The notes under the pieces are model-generated. The model saw nothing but the letters and a program-made list of their open reading frames with translations. It was not told the DNA's origin and did no database searches. A stretch of 64,000 nt of DNA from Chalara sp. BL73 (lineage: Eukaryota > Ascomycota > Leotiomycetes > Helotiales), in NCBI GenBank assembly GCA_918026815.1, contig CAKJVC010000115.1, positions 62,001 through 126,000 on the forward strand, written 5' to 3'. Shown here one piece after another: positions 10,261 through 21,812 of the stretch (the first letter of the stretch is position 1; every line of letters starts with the position of its first letter). The position numbers were made by a program, and so were the translations under genes.

Positions 10261-11238
10261 TCACAATCCTTCTATCCGTTTTGTTTGATACTTCTTGGGA
10301 ACCACAAAGAGTGCCTTTGCTGTGATGCACACCACTCCATCTAGCGTCTCCAAGGTACCCGTCACCCATTGCTTGGTTGCTGAAGCGCCCTCTTCCAGTG
10401 CCTTTGTTCTGATAACGTAGAACTGACCAGCAATAACTGGTTTGAGGTAATCAATCTTCAAATTAGCTGTCACACCTGTTTTGCCTGGGAGCCGTAGTAT
10501 GGCAGCTCGTCCTAGTGACTCATCCAGAACGGTAGCAGAGGCGCCTCCATGCACAATTCCAGGCCATCCAGCAAGTGCTCTCCCCATGTGAATGATAATT
10601 ATACATTCACCTGTCTTGTTGTTTAAGAAAACGCGCTGGAAGCCTCCGAACCCACCAGAGCCTCCCAGCGGACCAGTGGTTAGTCTTTGGTCCTTATCCT
10701 TGTCTGCAAAACCGCCGTACGCGCTGTGAGACTTCCAGTCTGGGTCTTTTGATAACAAGTTGACAATTGCTAGTTTATCGGCTTTTGCATGCAAAATGTT
10801 GATCAACGCATTTTCTTTGTGTGAGCCTGGCTCGTGGGCTGTAACCGGCATTACTATACTTTGTATATATGATCCCCACACATAGCCAAATGCGAAGAAA
10901 AGCCCGGCATATATATATGGTCGATAGGACCTTCCAGTATTTGGCTGAACCTGCGAATATGTTGGAGGAGATTGAGAGGGGTCGGGCTGGAAATATGTTT
11001 TCGGCGGGGCGGGTGCTTGGAAATATGTTTTGGGCGGGTTTTGAAAATTGCCTGATAGCTGAGAATGCGCATCATTCGAGTTCGAGGCTTCTGGGCCTGG
11101 CTGTGCAGGAGTGGAAAATGGTCGACAGAGCCTTTGCAACGAAGCTGTCTGCGCAAGACGTGCTGCGTTTGGTATGCGCAACAGCTTCGGGTATTTCGCT
11201 GGAAAACGCAGCGGACGCATTGGCAATCGAATAAGCAT
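10261..11238 (-). CDS. Hotdog-fold (PaaI/THEM4-like) thioesterase, right copy, intact
   Basis: A single uninterrupted frame encodes 325 aa from MLIRLPMRPLRFPAKY. I prefer this start to the upstream ATGs (frame open to 11439) because it opens an Arg-rich, acid-free leader typical of mitochondrial targeting. A Pro/Gln-rich linker follows with the direct repeat PPKTYFQ. A membrane segment (YIYAGLFFAFGYVWGSYI) lies at about residues 108-125, and the hotdog domain carries WPGIVHGGASATVLDES at about 227-243. The HGG...DE pattern is the catalytic signature of PaaI-type acyl-CoA thioesterases. A membrane-tethered mitochondrial acyl-CoA hydrolase is the likely role. Its paralogue at 1188-2164 is frameshifted. 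Confidence 0.85.
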   Translation of the reverse strand: MLIRLPMRPLRFPAKYPKLLRIPNAARLAQTASLQRLCRPFSTPAQPGPEASNSNDAHSQLSGNFQNPPKTYFQAPAPPKTYFQPDPSQSPPTYSQVQPNTGRSYRPYIYAGLFFAFGYVWGSYIQSIVMPVTAHEPGSHKENALINILHAKADKLAIVNLLSKDPDWKSHSAYGGFADKDKDQRLTTGPLGGSGGFGGFQRVFLNNKTGECIIIIHMGRALAGWPGIVHGGASATVLDESLGRAAILRLPGKTGVTANLKIDYLKPVIAGQFYVIRTKALEEGASATKQWVTGTLETLDGVVCITAKALFVVPKKYQTKRIEGL

Positions 11239-11435
11239 GACTATATAAGTTTGTGGTTCTTGGAGGTTTCGTTGAATTGAACTGTCAATAGATATTGATT
11301 GTTGTGGCTGGAGCTGTTGCGACGGAGTATTGATCATTACACACCTGGTGTGTTGATAAATAGTTGAATCTCTCCAAATAGACGACAACAGTCTCACCAG
11401 CACGTAGCCTACAGTAGACATCCAAGGATGCGACA

Positions 11436-12162
11436 TCAAGTAATCATTTCTTTACCCTCCAGCAGATCATATGTTGGAGGTTTACTCATGTCGAAATTCC
11501 CCATGCCATCAAATCGATGTTCGTCCTTCTTCTGTTGGACATATTCCATAACCCTATCTCGCACTCTCTGCCACTCAAGTTCACTAGTTCCAGAGACTTT
11601 TCCATCAGCTCGCAGAGCATCCAGAGCTTCTTTAATCCAAGCCACGCAATTCCATCCCGGTATGCCTTGCCTGATAGGCACTTGACGAAAGAATATCGGC
11701 GAGACGGGTTTTGTCAAGCACCTTGGCAATCGTGAGGCGTACGAGTAACATGTCTACTGGTTGAAGGGGAATCTCTTTCTCCTCGAAATACCACTCTGAT
11801 TTCCCTTGTGCACCCACTATTTCTTTAGCATGATATCGCATACAGCAGCCACCTGTATCTGTTTCTTTCTTGGGTCCCATGATTAATGCCCAATGATATC
11901 TGTGGATTAGAAAATTGTTAGTCTGCTAACTGTACTTATGCTCACCTGTCAGGCCAGATTTGCCGACCCAGCTTAAAAAGCTTGGTGCAGTTGTTAAACC
12001 AATATAGTGCTATTCTAACATGCAGAAGTGTAATTTTGTCCTTGTTGCATGTATGGGATTCTAGGAAACTAGATATGCATACGTATCTTCTTTGCCTGGC
12101 ATCCGGGCTTTCCCAGCGCGAGCATAAAGTGCAATATACAAGCGGTCTTTGTTCGAAGGCAT
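11436..12162 (-). pseudogene. DUF6914-like gene, right copy, frameshifted
   Basis: The structure is that of the left copy: exon 1 at 12083-12162 (MPSNKDRLYIALYARAG), intron 11900-12082, exon 2 from 11899. Two single-base differences near 11662-11672 (ggtatgccttgcctg here, ggtatgctcttggcctg in the left copy) leave the frame broken after SSSAYQAR. Translation then stops a few codons later. The downstream frame resumes as VPIRQGIPGWNCVAWIKEAL, which matches the family better than the left copy does. The break therefore lies just upstream, at the tcaagtgcc stretch shared by both copies. Confidence 0.75.
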
Positions 12163-12874
12163 TGCGTCTGGATTATTTTTCGCAAGCACAAGGACAGTTT
12201 TGTTAGTTGGTTCTTGCCCATTGTTTATGTGGAGGAGAATCGCCCATTTATAAGTGGGATACAAGGTTACTCTTCCGTCAAATGTTACACAACATGCGAC
12301 TAAGATATCCCTGGTTGTGAAGAGCTCCGAAGCCTTAAGTCCACCTAGCCTACAAAACCACCTTATTTCTCCCAAATAATTTGGAACAAACAGCACATAT
12401 TGATTTTAAATTACCGTCCCAAATAACCAACAAGCGATGGACAAGGACTTACAGAGAGTGCACTACCCGGAACCGCACGAGCTACGTCACTCGCTCTTAG
12501 CGGGAGTGTACGCATTATCCCGCGTTACTTTTATAATATCAATAACCACTTCAACTGAAGTATGAAGAATCACGAGTCAACAGACAAAAACAGACATTTG
12601 GTAACGGCTCCTCCTACCGAAGGCAATTTCAAGATGTAGTAGATGCACTTACACAGCTCACATTGACGAATCAAAGTAGCGGGTATTACTTGTGCACAGA
12701 AAGCTTGCATCATGATGCGCTATAAGCAAGAAGATGTTGAAATGAGGCTACATCAAATGGGAGCTATCACAACAAAACTTAATTGGTATCAATGCGCTCA
12801 AAAAAAGGCCTCGAAAAATCAATGCGCTCCGGACTGCCTAATAGAGCAAGAATGTCATTTACATAGTTCTTCCC
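12163..12874. other. Spacer between DUF6914-like gene and LSB5-like gene, right copy
   Basis: No supported gene. Small ORFs here (for example 12712-12948 on the plus strand) overlap the end of the LSB5-like gene and have no domain content. It probably holds the DUF6914-like promoter and the LSB5 3' flank. Confidence 0.5.
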
Positions 12875-14477
12875 TCAGTATCTATAAACCGGCGCCTTGC
12901 TTCCCGCTTGCGTTCCATATCCGCTGGGAGATTCTTCAGCAGTGGTAGTTGCGGCCGCATGCATAGTCGTATGACCAACGCTACTATCTTGTCTCCCAGC
13001 ATAACTTTGCGTTTCCTTGAATCCTGGGTGGTATGGCTCGACGCCAAGTCTGTCGTCAAACTGCCCGCTTACAGGTGGTCTGTCTTCCGGGAAAGGAGGC
13101 CGAGGAGTGCTCTTGTCTTGTCCGGAGGCCGCAACATGTCTTGAACTATGGTCTGGATCTCTAAAAGGGTCTCGAGAATCGTCATCGTCATCATCGACGT
13201 TAGGTAAGGTCTCCCCAGGAGGTGGTATTTGAGGCTGGATTTTGCGTGGTGGGACGGGAGTGGAGAGTGTGGGTGGAGGGCCAGGAGGCGCTGCGAACCC
13301 AGATTCTGTCCTTGGCGGAGGAGAAGGTCCCGCGGGGGATGTGCTGTCACCAATACCTAAGATTTTCCTCGCATTCAGAATAGCGCGTTGGTGTTGGCTC
13401 TGGGCTTTTGCTAACTCCTCATTGGTCTCGATCAGTGTCTCCATGGTATTGTTATCAGGTGCAGGATTCTCGGCGATCATATATGCCTGTACACTTCGCT
13501 GGGCAGACTGGCATCGATCGGCAAACTCCCGTACAAGCTCATTATAGAGCAACTCGGATGGCGGCGTAGACTGTACCACTTGGGAGAGGAGATTAGCGGA
13601 GGTCCGGGCCTCTTCGATGCGGGAAGCAAGCTCGTGAGGTTCAGGTAGGCGGCGTGAGTGATGATTGCGGGAGAAGTAATTTTGTGACTGGCTGTTGAAG
13701 GGGGGCGCATTCAAAGGTCTTATCCCAGCTGAGCCCTGCATCCTGTTAGCTACGTCAATAATGAACCTGGCTACCTTACATGGTGCTTAACCATTCTTTC
13801 ATATTCCTTCTTCCACATTTCGATGACTAACGTCAAGCCTTCATCTGTAGACTTTTCCCGCTGGAACGTGTCTAGTGTTTCCGTGAGTATTTGCCTCACG
13901 CTTGGATCTCGTCCAATTCTCAACAACTCCTTGACCACTTGCACAAACTTTGCGTCAATATTTCTTGTGAAAGTCTTCCCTGGATTATCTGCCAGTATTC
14001 GGACGAGCATGATAGCATTGTATTGGATGTAGGGTTTGTCGAGGTTCTCTTTACTCAGGTACTTGCGAATAGACTGGGCGCATTCCTTCGCAGCAGCTGG
14101 GGACGATTCGGCCGACTCAACGATTGTTGGCAGATAGAGAACTTCCTCTCCCTAGTAAATATCAGACATCAATCCTTATGCTAAGGTAACTGCAAACTCA
14201 CCGACCCATTCGGGCCGCCAGACTCGCAGAATAGTCGCTGCAGGCCGGGTTAGTAATGGAAATCAGGGTCTTTCGGCGGGCACATACCACACATCGCAAT
14301 GCGTTTGCTTCCGGAGTATCTAATTGAGTTTCTGGAGATACATCTTCTGGCGCGGAGTCTCTGGCTAAGAGAATGTTAGCATGAGCGGCTCTGGACGGAG
14401 TTTCCTCATCTTGTCATACGCTTGCTTTTGAAAGAACCCATGACCCCTTTCATATTGACCTTTTTTAATGCCTTCAT
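12875..14477 (-). CDS. LSB5-like VHS/GAT endocytic adaptor
   Basis: Five exons (14420-14477, 14288-14364, 14202-14237, 13780-14151, 12875-13735) join in phase into a 467-aa protein starting MKALKKVNMKGVMGSFKSK. The N-terminal VHS/ENTH-like domain (about residues 35-180) includes RLFCESGGPNG, PYIQYNAIMLVRIL and DPSVRQILTETLDTF. A GAT-type helical bundle follows (about 205-300: ELASRIEEARTSANLLSQ, DRCQSAQRSVQAYM). The tail is Pro-rich with an acidic run and an SGQDKSTPRPPFPEDRPP segment. In yeast Lsb5 links ubiquitin, actin regulators and endocytosis; the same cortical adaptor role is inferred. The last exon contains the right breakpoint of the 4-kb duplication, and a 3' fragment is found at 3806-4055. 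Confidence 0.9.
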
Positions 14478-15961
14478 GTTTGGGATGTTAGCAGCTATTT
14501 GCGCGACAGTAGAAGCACGTTGATATCAGAAGCGTTGGTGATAACAAAGAAGTACTGCCGTTGTTAAACGTTGTTGTTATTTGCCTGGCGGTCTGGTTTC
14601 TGGCTCGGCCTCATTCCAAGACGCGAGTGATGATGGAGCGACCAGGTTCCACCGTGACAAGGATGGTTGAGGATCACCCCAATTGATCCGCAACTACAGA
14701 AAAGTACGTACCATCTCTTGATATATTTATAAGTACTGTAAGTTTCTTCCTTTTCCTTCGTCCTTCCTCAGAGTATCCCTCAAAAGAAAAATGGAATTTG
14801 CTTTATTGCAATGTACTACTACTTAAATACAGTACTTACCGTTGTGGCAAGGCTGTCGTCGTCATCCCCCAGTCAGCTTTGTCGTAGACCACCTCGAATC
14901 ACAACGGCCAAGATTTTGCATAGCCCCAATCCAAATACTCCTCCTCAAAGGTTCTCAAGTCTTCAGATCCATCAGAAGGCTTCAAGACTAGCCCTTGGAT
15001 TTGCCTGGTGATAGTCGTCTTCTAGTGCTAGTTACCTTATCCTTCGGGAGTGCTACGCGTTTGATGTCTTGCCGAATCTTCATCGTCCCCCCATTTCTTC
15101 GCATATCACTGGGCAAACATGCCGGTGAACGCGTGTCAGGGGTATCCAGGAAACCATATGACTCTGATTTTTGTGATTGCCAGCTGTTCTAAATATTTTC
15201 TTTCCTACAAGTGACCGAATATGGTGGAGATCTGAAGTAGCGACTGTTTGGGGGCTCACCACCTCTTTACTGGCGGTAGTTGAAGGATGGACAGCGGTAT
15301 AGCGATGTGAGTTGTTGGCATCCTGTCCAGACTACATATCGTCGCAAACCACAATCTCACCGCCATGACGCGGAATGGCACAATTCACTGGGTCGTTGCT
15401 AGTAGGAGACTCCACCACCAAATGCTGTCCCTTAACCAGGCCGGCGCAGGGGGAATCAATGTTTCTCTCCGAGTAGAAGGGTTTGCATGTGGGGTTTATC
15501 ATGGCCAAGTCCTCTTCCCAGTGAAGTATACTTGACCTGCTTGAGAGACAGAAAGTGGATCTAAGGCTTCGGAAATGGTGATTGGGCTGTGGTGGCATCA
15601 TGGAAAGAATATGTGATAACTAAAGGCTACGGAATGTGTTCATATTTCGTGTTGGTTTTGGCGTGGCATATGAACAATTCCGACAATAAGTCTGTCAGGA
15701 GGCACAAACCATGGGAAGAACTTAGGATAGGGAATATCTTTACGAACCGGCTTGCAATCAACAAGAGGAGATCAGGCGACATCACGGGTAATCTCTCACA
15801 TTCCAGAAGTATCATCAAAGTAGACCTTGCAGGTGCCGAATCAAAAGGGTATAGAACACGCGCATAACCATCGTCATCGTCGTCTCAATCCACCATCATC
15901 ATCCCACCAGTATTAATCCACTATTATATCTCTCGTCCCCCTATCATATTACACTCAAACA
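14478..15961. other. Intergenic, 1.5 kb
   Basis: No convincing gene. A leftward frame at 15332-15601 contains a Cys/Pro-containing stretch (INPTCKPFYSERNIDSPCAG) that faintly resembles part of a LysM domain. It has no start context, signal peptide or splice partner that I could find. The region probably includes the LSB5-like promoter and the 3' flank of the repeat protein. Confidence 0.45.
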
Positions 15962-18270
15962 TTAAGCTTCAACTGCTTCGACCTTGACGCCATTCTCCTT
16001 GGTGTCAACGCCGTTCTCTCCAGCCGCCGTAGAGACTTCGACGCCCTTGTCCTCAATCTCGGTCACCTTGGCAGAAACCTGTACCTTCTCAACTAGGCCA
16101 CGAACAGCCTTGACTTCCTCGAGAATCTCGGTGTCTTTAGAAGCAGGGACAGCAGCTGGAGCTGGGATGGCCTCAATAACAACCTTGACGGAGTCGACCT
16201 TCTCGATAACTGCAGTCTTGGAAGCAGTGATCTCGGACTTCACCTCCTCGATGCTTGCAATGATCTCAGGGGAAGCCTTGGCATCCTTAATGCTAGCCAA
16301 TATAGTGCCTTGAGCTGTGATTGCTGACAGGATCTCGGGGTTGGAGGAGACAGCCGTCTTTATTTCAGAAAGGACCTCTTTTTGAGAGTCGATGTTAGTA
16401 ACAGCAGACTTGATTGAGGATTCAAGGCCGGAGAGGTCGGTCTTCTCGACTGGTGCAGATGCGGTCTTCTGAATGGCCTCTAATGTAGCCTTCTGTGAGC
16501 TAATATCGGCAATGATGGTCTTGACGGATGTTTCCAATCCAGTGATGTCGGTCTTCTCAGCAGCTGGGGCAGGGGCGGAAGTCAAAGTCTCAACCTTGGA
16601 GAGAGTCTCAGTTTGAGCATCAATTTTAATGATGATCGATGTCAATGAGCTCTCAACAGTGGTAAGATCAGTCTTCTCGGCAGCGGGAGCAGGTGTGGAT
16701 GCAACAGTCTTAATTTCAGCAAGTACTGCGTCTTGAGATTCAATTCCACTAAGAACCTTGACGAGGGAGCCTTCCAGCCCAGACAAGTCAACCTTCTCGG
16801 TGACAGGAGCGGGTGTAGATGCAATGGTCTTGATTTCGGCGAGTACGGCATCTTGAGACCCAATTCCGCTGAGAACCTTGACGAGGGAGCCTTCCAATCC
16901 AGATAAATCAACCTTCTCAGCAGCAGGAGCAGGTATAGATGCAACAGTCTTAATTTCAGCGAGTACAGCGTCTTGAGACTCAATTCCATTGAGAACCTTG
17001 ACGAGGGAGCTTTCCAGTCCAGACAAGTCAACCTTCTCAGCAGCTGGTGGAGGGGTCGTAGCAGCAGTTTTAATATCAGCCAGAGTTGTGTCTTGCGCCT
17101 TGATGCTAGTAATGATACTGCTCAAGGAGGATTCGATTGGTGTGAAGTCTGGTTTCTCAACAACAGGTGGTGGTGCGGTAGCAGCAGTCTTAATATCAGC
17201 AAGGGTGGTATCTTGGGACTTGATGTTGGCAAGTATGCTACTCAAAGAATTTTCAATGGGAGTAAAATCAGGCTTCTCAGGGGCTGGAAGCGGTGTTGTA
17301 ACAGCAGTCTTGATTTGAGCCAAAGTATCCGTATTAGTCCCAACGCTAGCCTTGTATTCGGTGAGTGCGTCACTGATGGCGTCTAACTTTGAGGTATGTG
17401 AAGAGAGCAAGCTGGTGTCTGGGGAAGCAACCTGTTCCTGAAGCGCTTTGAAGTTTGTGTCTAGTTGTGTTAGGGAAGTAGAGATATTCGCAACGGCTTG
17501 TTCAAGTGCGGAGATCTTGCTGATGCTGTTGGCAGATGTAGTGCTACTAGTATCAACCAGCTTCAAGAGACCTTCCAGCTCAGTTGCAGTCTTGGTATTG
17601 GTTTCATCGATCTTGAGAGCCAGTTGTTCGTTCGAGGAAAGGACTTTTTGTTGGATTGAAGAGAGGTCATTAGATGCCTTGTCTAGAGACGGTTGGAGCT
17701 GTTTAGAAAGGTGGAGAGCAACCTGGACAGAGCTCATAGTCAGTATATCAAGTATGAAACTGAACTGAAGTGAACTCAGGTGTGCAAGCCTGTCCGGACC
17801 TTCTCGCAGGTTGTCCACATCAAATGAAAGAGACCCGTGCGGTCTCTGTCATAAAGCGAGAGATTAGAGCCTTGCCAGTTGTTTCTGGATTCGCTGGCTT
17901 CCCAACTTGTTTACAAGCTGCAGTGTGCTGACAAGTGTAATACCCCCGAGGATGGGCTTGCGGAGGAATCGCTGCGGCAGGGACAAGGAGAGCGGTTTGT
18001 TTACTTACCGCTTGAACAAAAGAGTCGTTGGTAAGTCCAGCGGTCACGGCATCGTTAATCTAGAGAGAAGTCAATAGCTGTCAATGCAGCTTAAGGAGAA
18101 CTGTAACATACCGCCTTCTCCAGAAGCTCTTGATCCTTTGCATCCTGCTCAGGAGTTGATTTGGCAGCTTCGATGGTTGCCGGACCACCGCCAATAAGAC
18201 GGTGTTTGAATCGGGTGAAGAAAGCAGGTGACATGATACTTCCGTAGATATTGTACCAAAATGAAGACAT
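15962..18270 (-). CDS. Coiled-coil protein with eight 40-aa tandem repeats
   Basis: Three exons (18112-18270, 18009-18059, 15962-17722) splice in phase to 656 aa. The start MSSFWYNIYGSIMSP was chosen because it gives a continuous N-terminus and precedes two clean GT-AG introns. Residues ~70-210 are Ser/Leu/Gln-rich and heptad-like. Then come eight tandem units of about 40 residues of the form EKxDLSGLESSLxxxLxxI-SQDxxLAEIKTxAS-PAPAA, followed by a Glu/Lys/Val-rich tail. No known domain, signal peptide or enzyme motif is present. Regularly spaced hydrophobics suggest a long rod of helical hairpins joined by Pro/Ala linkers. A structural or scaffolding role is a guess from shape only. Confidence 0.75.
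16340..17278 (-). repeat. Tandem 120-bp in-frame coding repeats (x8)
   Basis: These encode the eight 40-aa units of the coiled-coil protein. Units 3-5 (about 16680-17038) are the most alike at DNA level, with recurring blocks such as gagaaccttgacgagggagc. Outer units are diverged, which suggests recent expansion from the middle of the array. The last two units are one or two residues shorter. Confidence 0.85.
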
Positions 18271-21200
18271 CCAGATACCTCGATGTTTGTGTAGGCAAGG
18301 TGAATCCAAAGTTGGAGAGAAAGAAAGGCAGGAGGAAGGAGAGAGGGTGGAGGAGGAGGGATAAAAAGAGCTCGCAATCAAAGGTAGAAAATTGTTTAGC
18401 TTAGCCTGCCTACCCTACCTACCGCACGGAGCTATTGCTCTTGTAGTGGTATCCACACACGATTTTGCACCCGAGTTTTTATGCGTTGTGCAACCTCTTT
18501 TTGTGCTTGTGCTTGTGCTTGTGCGTTGATCTTGTTTGGGTTTGGTTGGGTTTCCAAGCAGCGTTGGGTGGGAGACGGTGAAGGGGTGTGGGTGAAAGGA
18601 GACCGCCCAAAAATTTATTGGAGTAAGGAGTACAGCAAGCAGATCGGGCTCGGATAATCTATTATTCCGGCCTCGGCAATACCACCATTTACCACTATTC
18701 ACCACTCTTCACCTCCCAAATTCCACCCCCATCGGCTAATGCTTCCATTCCCTCCCCCCGTCATCACCGTGACTATGCTGCTGCTGCTGCTACTGCCTGT
18801 TGTTCACCTCGCTGTCCTACGTGTTCCAATCATGGCACCTCAAATTATATTCCCATCACATTTTGACACCATTGTTTGATTAATGGTTCATGCAGTTCGC
18901 TCGAGTCACCGCCCAACGTAGGTAAGTAGCTGCATAACTGTTGTGTTCTTCCACGCCCCCCCGCCGCCCAGTCCCAAGGCTAAGTTACCTTAACATAAGG
19001 ATCATCAATACAGATACACCAGTCCCCGGTTCCCTCCCCAAGCCCAAGCTCCCCCAACGCAGCCCAATCCAATGCCCTAATCCCCAACCCTACCACGTAT
19101 CCGCACCCACGTTCTTCTGCCCTTTTCCTTCCGCCCATGGATTGCTGGTTCTGCCGTTGCAATTGTTTACATGATGTCGTGCCGCGTCCAAAATATGACG
19201 CAGCTGCTTCAAATTCAGGCACGACAAAGGATCTCCAGAGAGTCAATTCAGTCATTCTACTTGTGGGATCATCCCCATGCATGAAGCGAAAAAGGGTCTG
19301 CATATGCAAACGCATCCAGGGCATGCGGGAAATAAACCTTCCTATTTGCACTTCTCATTATTAGAAGTGCGGTGTTAGGAATGACAATCACGATCTGGAA
19401 ATATATATATATATACATAAAAAAACAATTTCTTTCTTCATTACAGCATCTTTGTAATTTACTTTCAGGTAGTTTGAGGCTCCCTTGAAGCGGTAACAGT
19501 GAGCCATAAAAAGTCACGTGTTGTACATGATTCTACACCGCTATAGATATGCGCTGTAAAGTTTCCGAGGCGGGAGGGAATGTGTGTTGTAGCTTACATT
19601 TGGAGGCTGTTAACGCAGGCCAAATAAGACGTCTACAAGCTGGGTTGAGCTAGTCTTGCGAAACTTCATTCAGCTGTAAACCTACTTCTAAACCCTAGAC
19701 ATCAGCACCATGGCTATACACTCTGACTCTTGTGCAGTAGAATCAAGGTAGTCATGCTGAGGAACGCAATGGTGAGCAATTATCATACGTATGCCTTACT
19801 AAGTAGTGACACCCAGTTATGTTCGTGTCAGCAGTATGCTTCATCATGAGTGTTGATAGACGAAGACTATATTGGACATATATATATCAGAGTTCCACGT
19901 ACATGGCAGCTCCACTTGGAGCTACGCCGAGGATTGGAGTGAAGGGTCGCACCAAGATATCAAGGAGGGGGAAGAGTTATTTCATGTTCAGCAGCAAGAT
20001 TGGTATTATGCAAATTCAAAAAATCTTGTAGGAGACTTGGATGTGTCTTAAGTGTTAATGGAGTTAGCTAGTAGTAGGTATGGCAGGGGGAAAAACAGAT
20101 GAAGGAAGGAACTGGTGATATGGTTATATTGCCAACCAAACAACACCTCATTTCCGCAAGGACGCTGAGGAGGAGGAAGTTAATGTGTAATATATTTCGT
20201 CCGCAACTCTAATCCTGCATAGTTCCAAAATCTGCAGCTCAGATTCGCAGATGCGGATATCGACGCTCAAAGTGGTTGGATAAATCATAGTGCACAAAAC
20301 GTTTGAGCACATTTAAAGAAAGAATAACTGAGGGGATGATGAACAAGGCATTGGCATTCAAGAAAGAGACGTATCAACCGGACGTCTCGAATTTCCATTC
20401 GGCGTGCTTTTGCAGAGTCTGCTGTTTGTCTGGCCAATGCCAGTATTTAGTCTGCGGAGAAAGCAAAAGTGCTCACTCACGCCTTATTCCCATTTCCCAG
20501 GCCTCCAGCAACTCTGACAACAACGACTACTATAACCTGTTTCTTCTCTGTAGCAGTGACTCTGTCTGGAGGACTACTGATAGCTGTGGTGAAATTTGGG
20601 GCAGTCGTCTGCTCATCCCAAGGCGTGCCATCGATAGCCTCGTATGCCGGAGCCGGAAAAGTGACGAGCTCTAGAGACCGTGGTGGCTAAACCATGGGTG
20701 CCATGTTTGTGATATTTCCGATCACGGCTTTCGGTGCAGACAACAGCCTCGACTAAGTGTCGTGAGGTAGTCGGTTTGGCAACGCCGAAGCTATTAAAGG
20801 TGCTGACTGGAACTTGGATGATAGACAGTCGCACAAAAGCGAGTAGGGAGAGGATGAGTGTCTGTAATTTGTGCGTCATCATGGAATCTGTTGGGTTCGA
20901 AGAGCTTGCTGTGTACTAATTGTGAAAAGGTATATGTTCCGTATTGTGTGTGGGGGAGCGTGAGTAGTGATGTGTTAAGTTTCGAGCAGCAAAGCTATGG
21001 CCCTAGTGTGGGGAATGAATGTTAAAAGATGTGGTTCGGATTCATATGCTGAGCCTACTCTCAGAATATACTTTAAGTAAAAATATGATCATGGAGCCAT
21101 GAATGCAATATCCCTGTAGCGGGCTGCCTGATAAAGAAAGCTTTACACACTACAAATAGCCAAATACCCTCCGAGTGTAGGCTAACATTTAATACGCCCA

Positions 21201-21812
21201 AGAAAGTGAACTGATGCTTCAATCTTCATAGTACATTAGAGATTCACCTCTAAAGGCCAAACATGTCCATGAGTAAAAGTAACGGGCAAAATGAATGTAT
21301 CATATAATAAGGTCTACCTAAAGAAATGAAGCTCTCTAGTGAGAGTGATTAAATTATATGTATTGAAGGCACCGGTATTAGTGATTTTCCGGTGACAATA
21401 GCTTCGGGTTGCTAGCTCTATCACCAGTGACATGATATTGCCTCATGTGTTTATAAATTCAATTAGAAAGCCATGATCAACAGTTTGTTTAGTGATAGCA
21501 CAATGCCAACAAATCAACTTTAATGACCTTACGTAGTGGCTGAACCGGGGACCGAAAAGCCAGGAGACTTGATCAACGAAACTCTGCAGTCCCTAATTGT
21601 AAATTTTTTTAAGTATATGCATGATACATAGCACAACCGGAAGTGGCAAGCCAGATAATAAATGTGCTTCAAACCCAACCCAACCCAACCACTTAGAGCA
21701 GGAACGAGAAACCAATAAACCGTCAATACAGGGTATTTGAAACAAAGAAAATGGTCTAGTCTGTACATAATGCTAAACGAAATCTCCGAGTTGTATATGC
21801 ACATGCCTATCG
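18271..21812. other. Long gene-poor interval, 3.5 kb
   Basis: Apart from one weak candidate at 20469-20879 I see no gene. The part next to the repeat-protein start is Pro/Ser-coding by composition only (C-rich tracts near 18940-19130). A short TA run lies at about 19400-19413. The remainder is AT-rich with scattered ORFs of 60-120 codons that lack domains, start context or splice partners. Confidence 0.5.
20469..20879 (-). CDS. Candidate small secreted protein, two exons
   Basis: A leftward frame starts MTHKLQTLILSLLAFVRLS, a plausible signal peptide. If a 55-nt GTGATC...TCTAG intron (about 20672-20726) is removed, it continues as QLVTFPAPAYEAIDGTPWDE and ends after a Val-rich stretch, giving roughly 115 aa. 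The splice pair is my inference; without it the frame ends after 89 codons. No family is recognised. The isolated location and short length make this a weak call. Confidence 0.25.

Larger units (their letters stand above)
9073..13127. repeat. Right copy of the ~4.06-kb direct duplication
   Basis: This is near-identical to 1-4055. The copy is continuous with the complete LSB5-like gene (12875-14477), whereas the left copy ends in mid-exon, so this is most simply the donor locus. It holds an intact thioesterase gene and a frameshifted DUF6914-like gene. The left end at 9073 is only a lower limit, because the partner sequence begins at window base 1. Confidence 0.97.

Noticed and set aside
15332..15601. 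Possible LysM-domain fragment
   Set aside because: The resemblance rests on a few Cys/Pro/Asn residues. There is no signal peptide, second motif or splice context, so it is not called as a gene.
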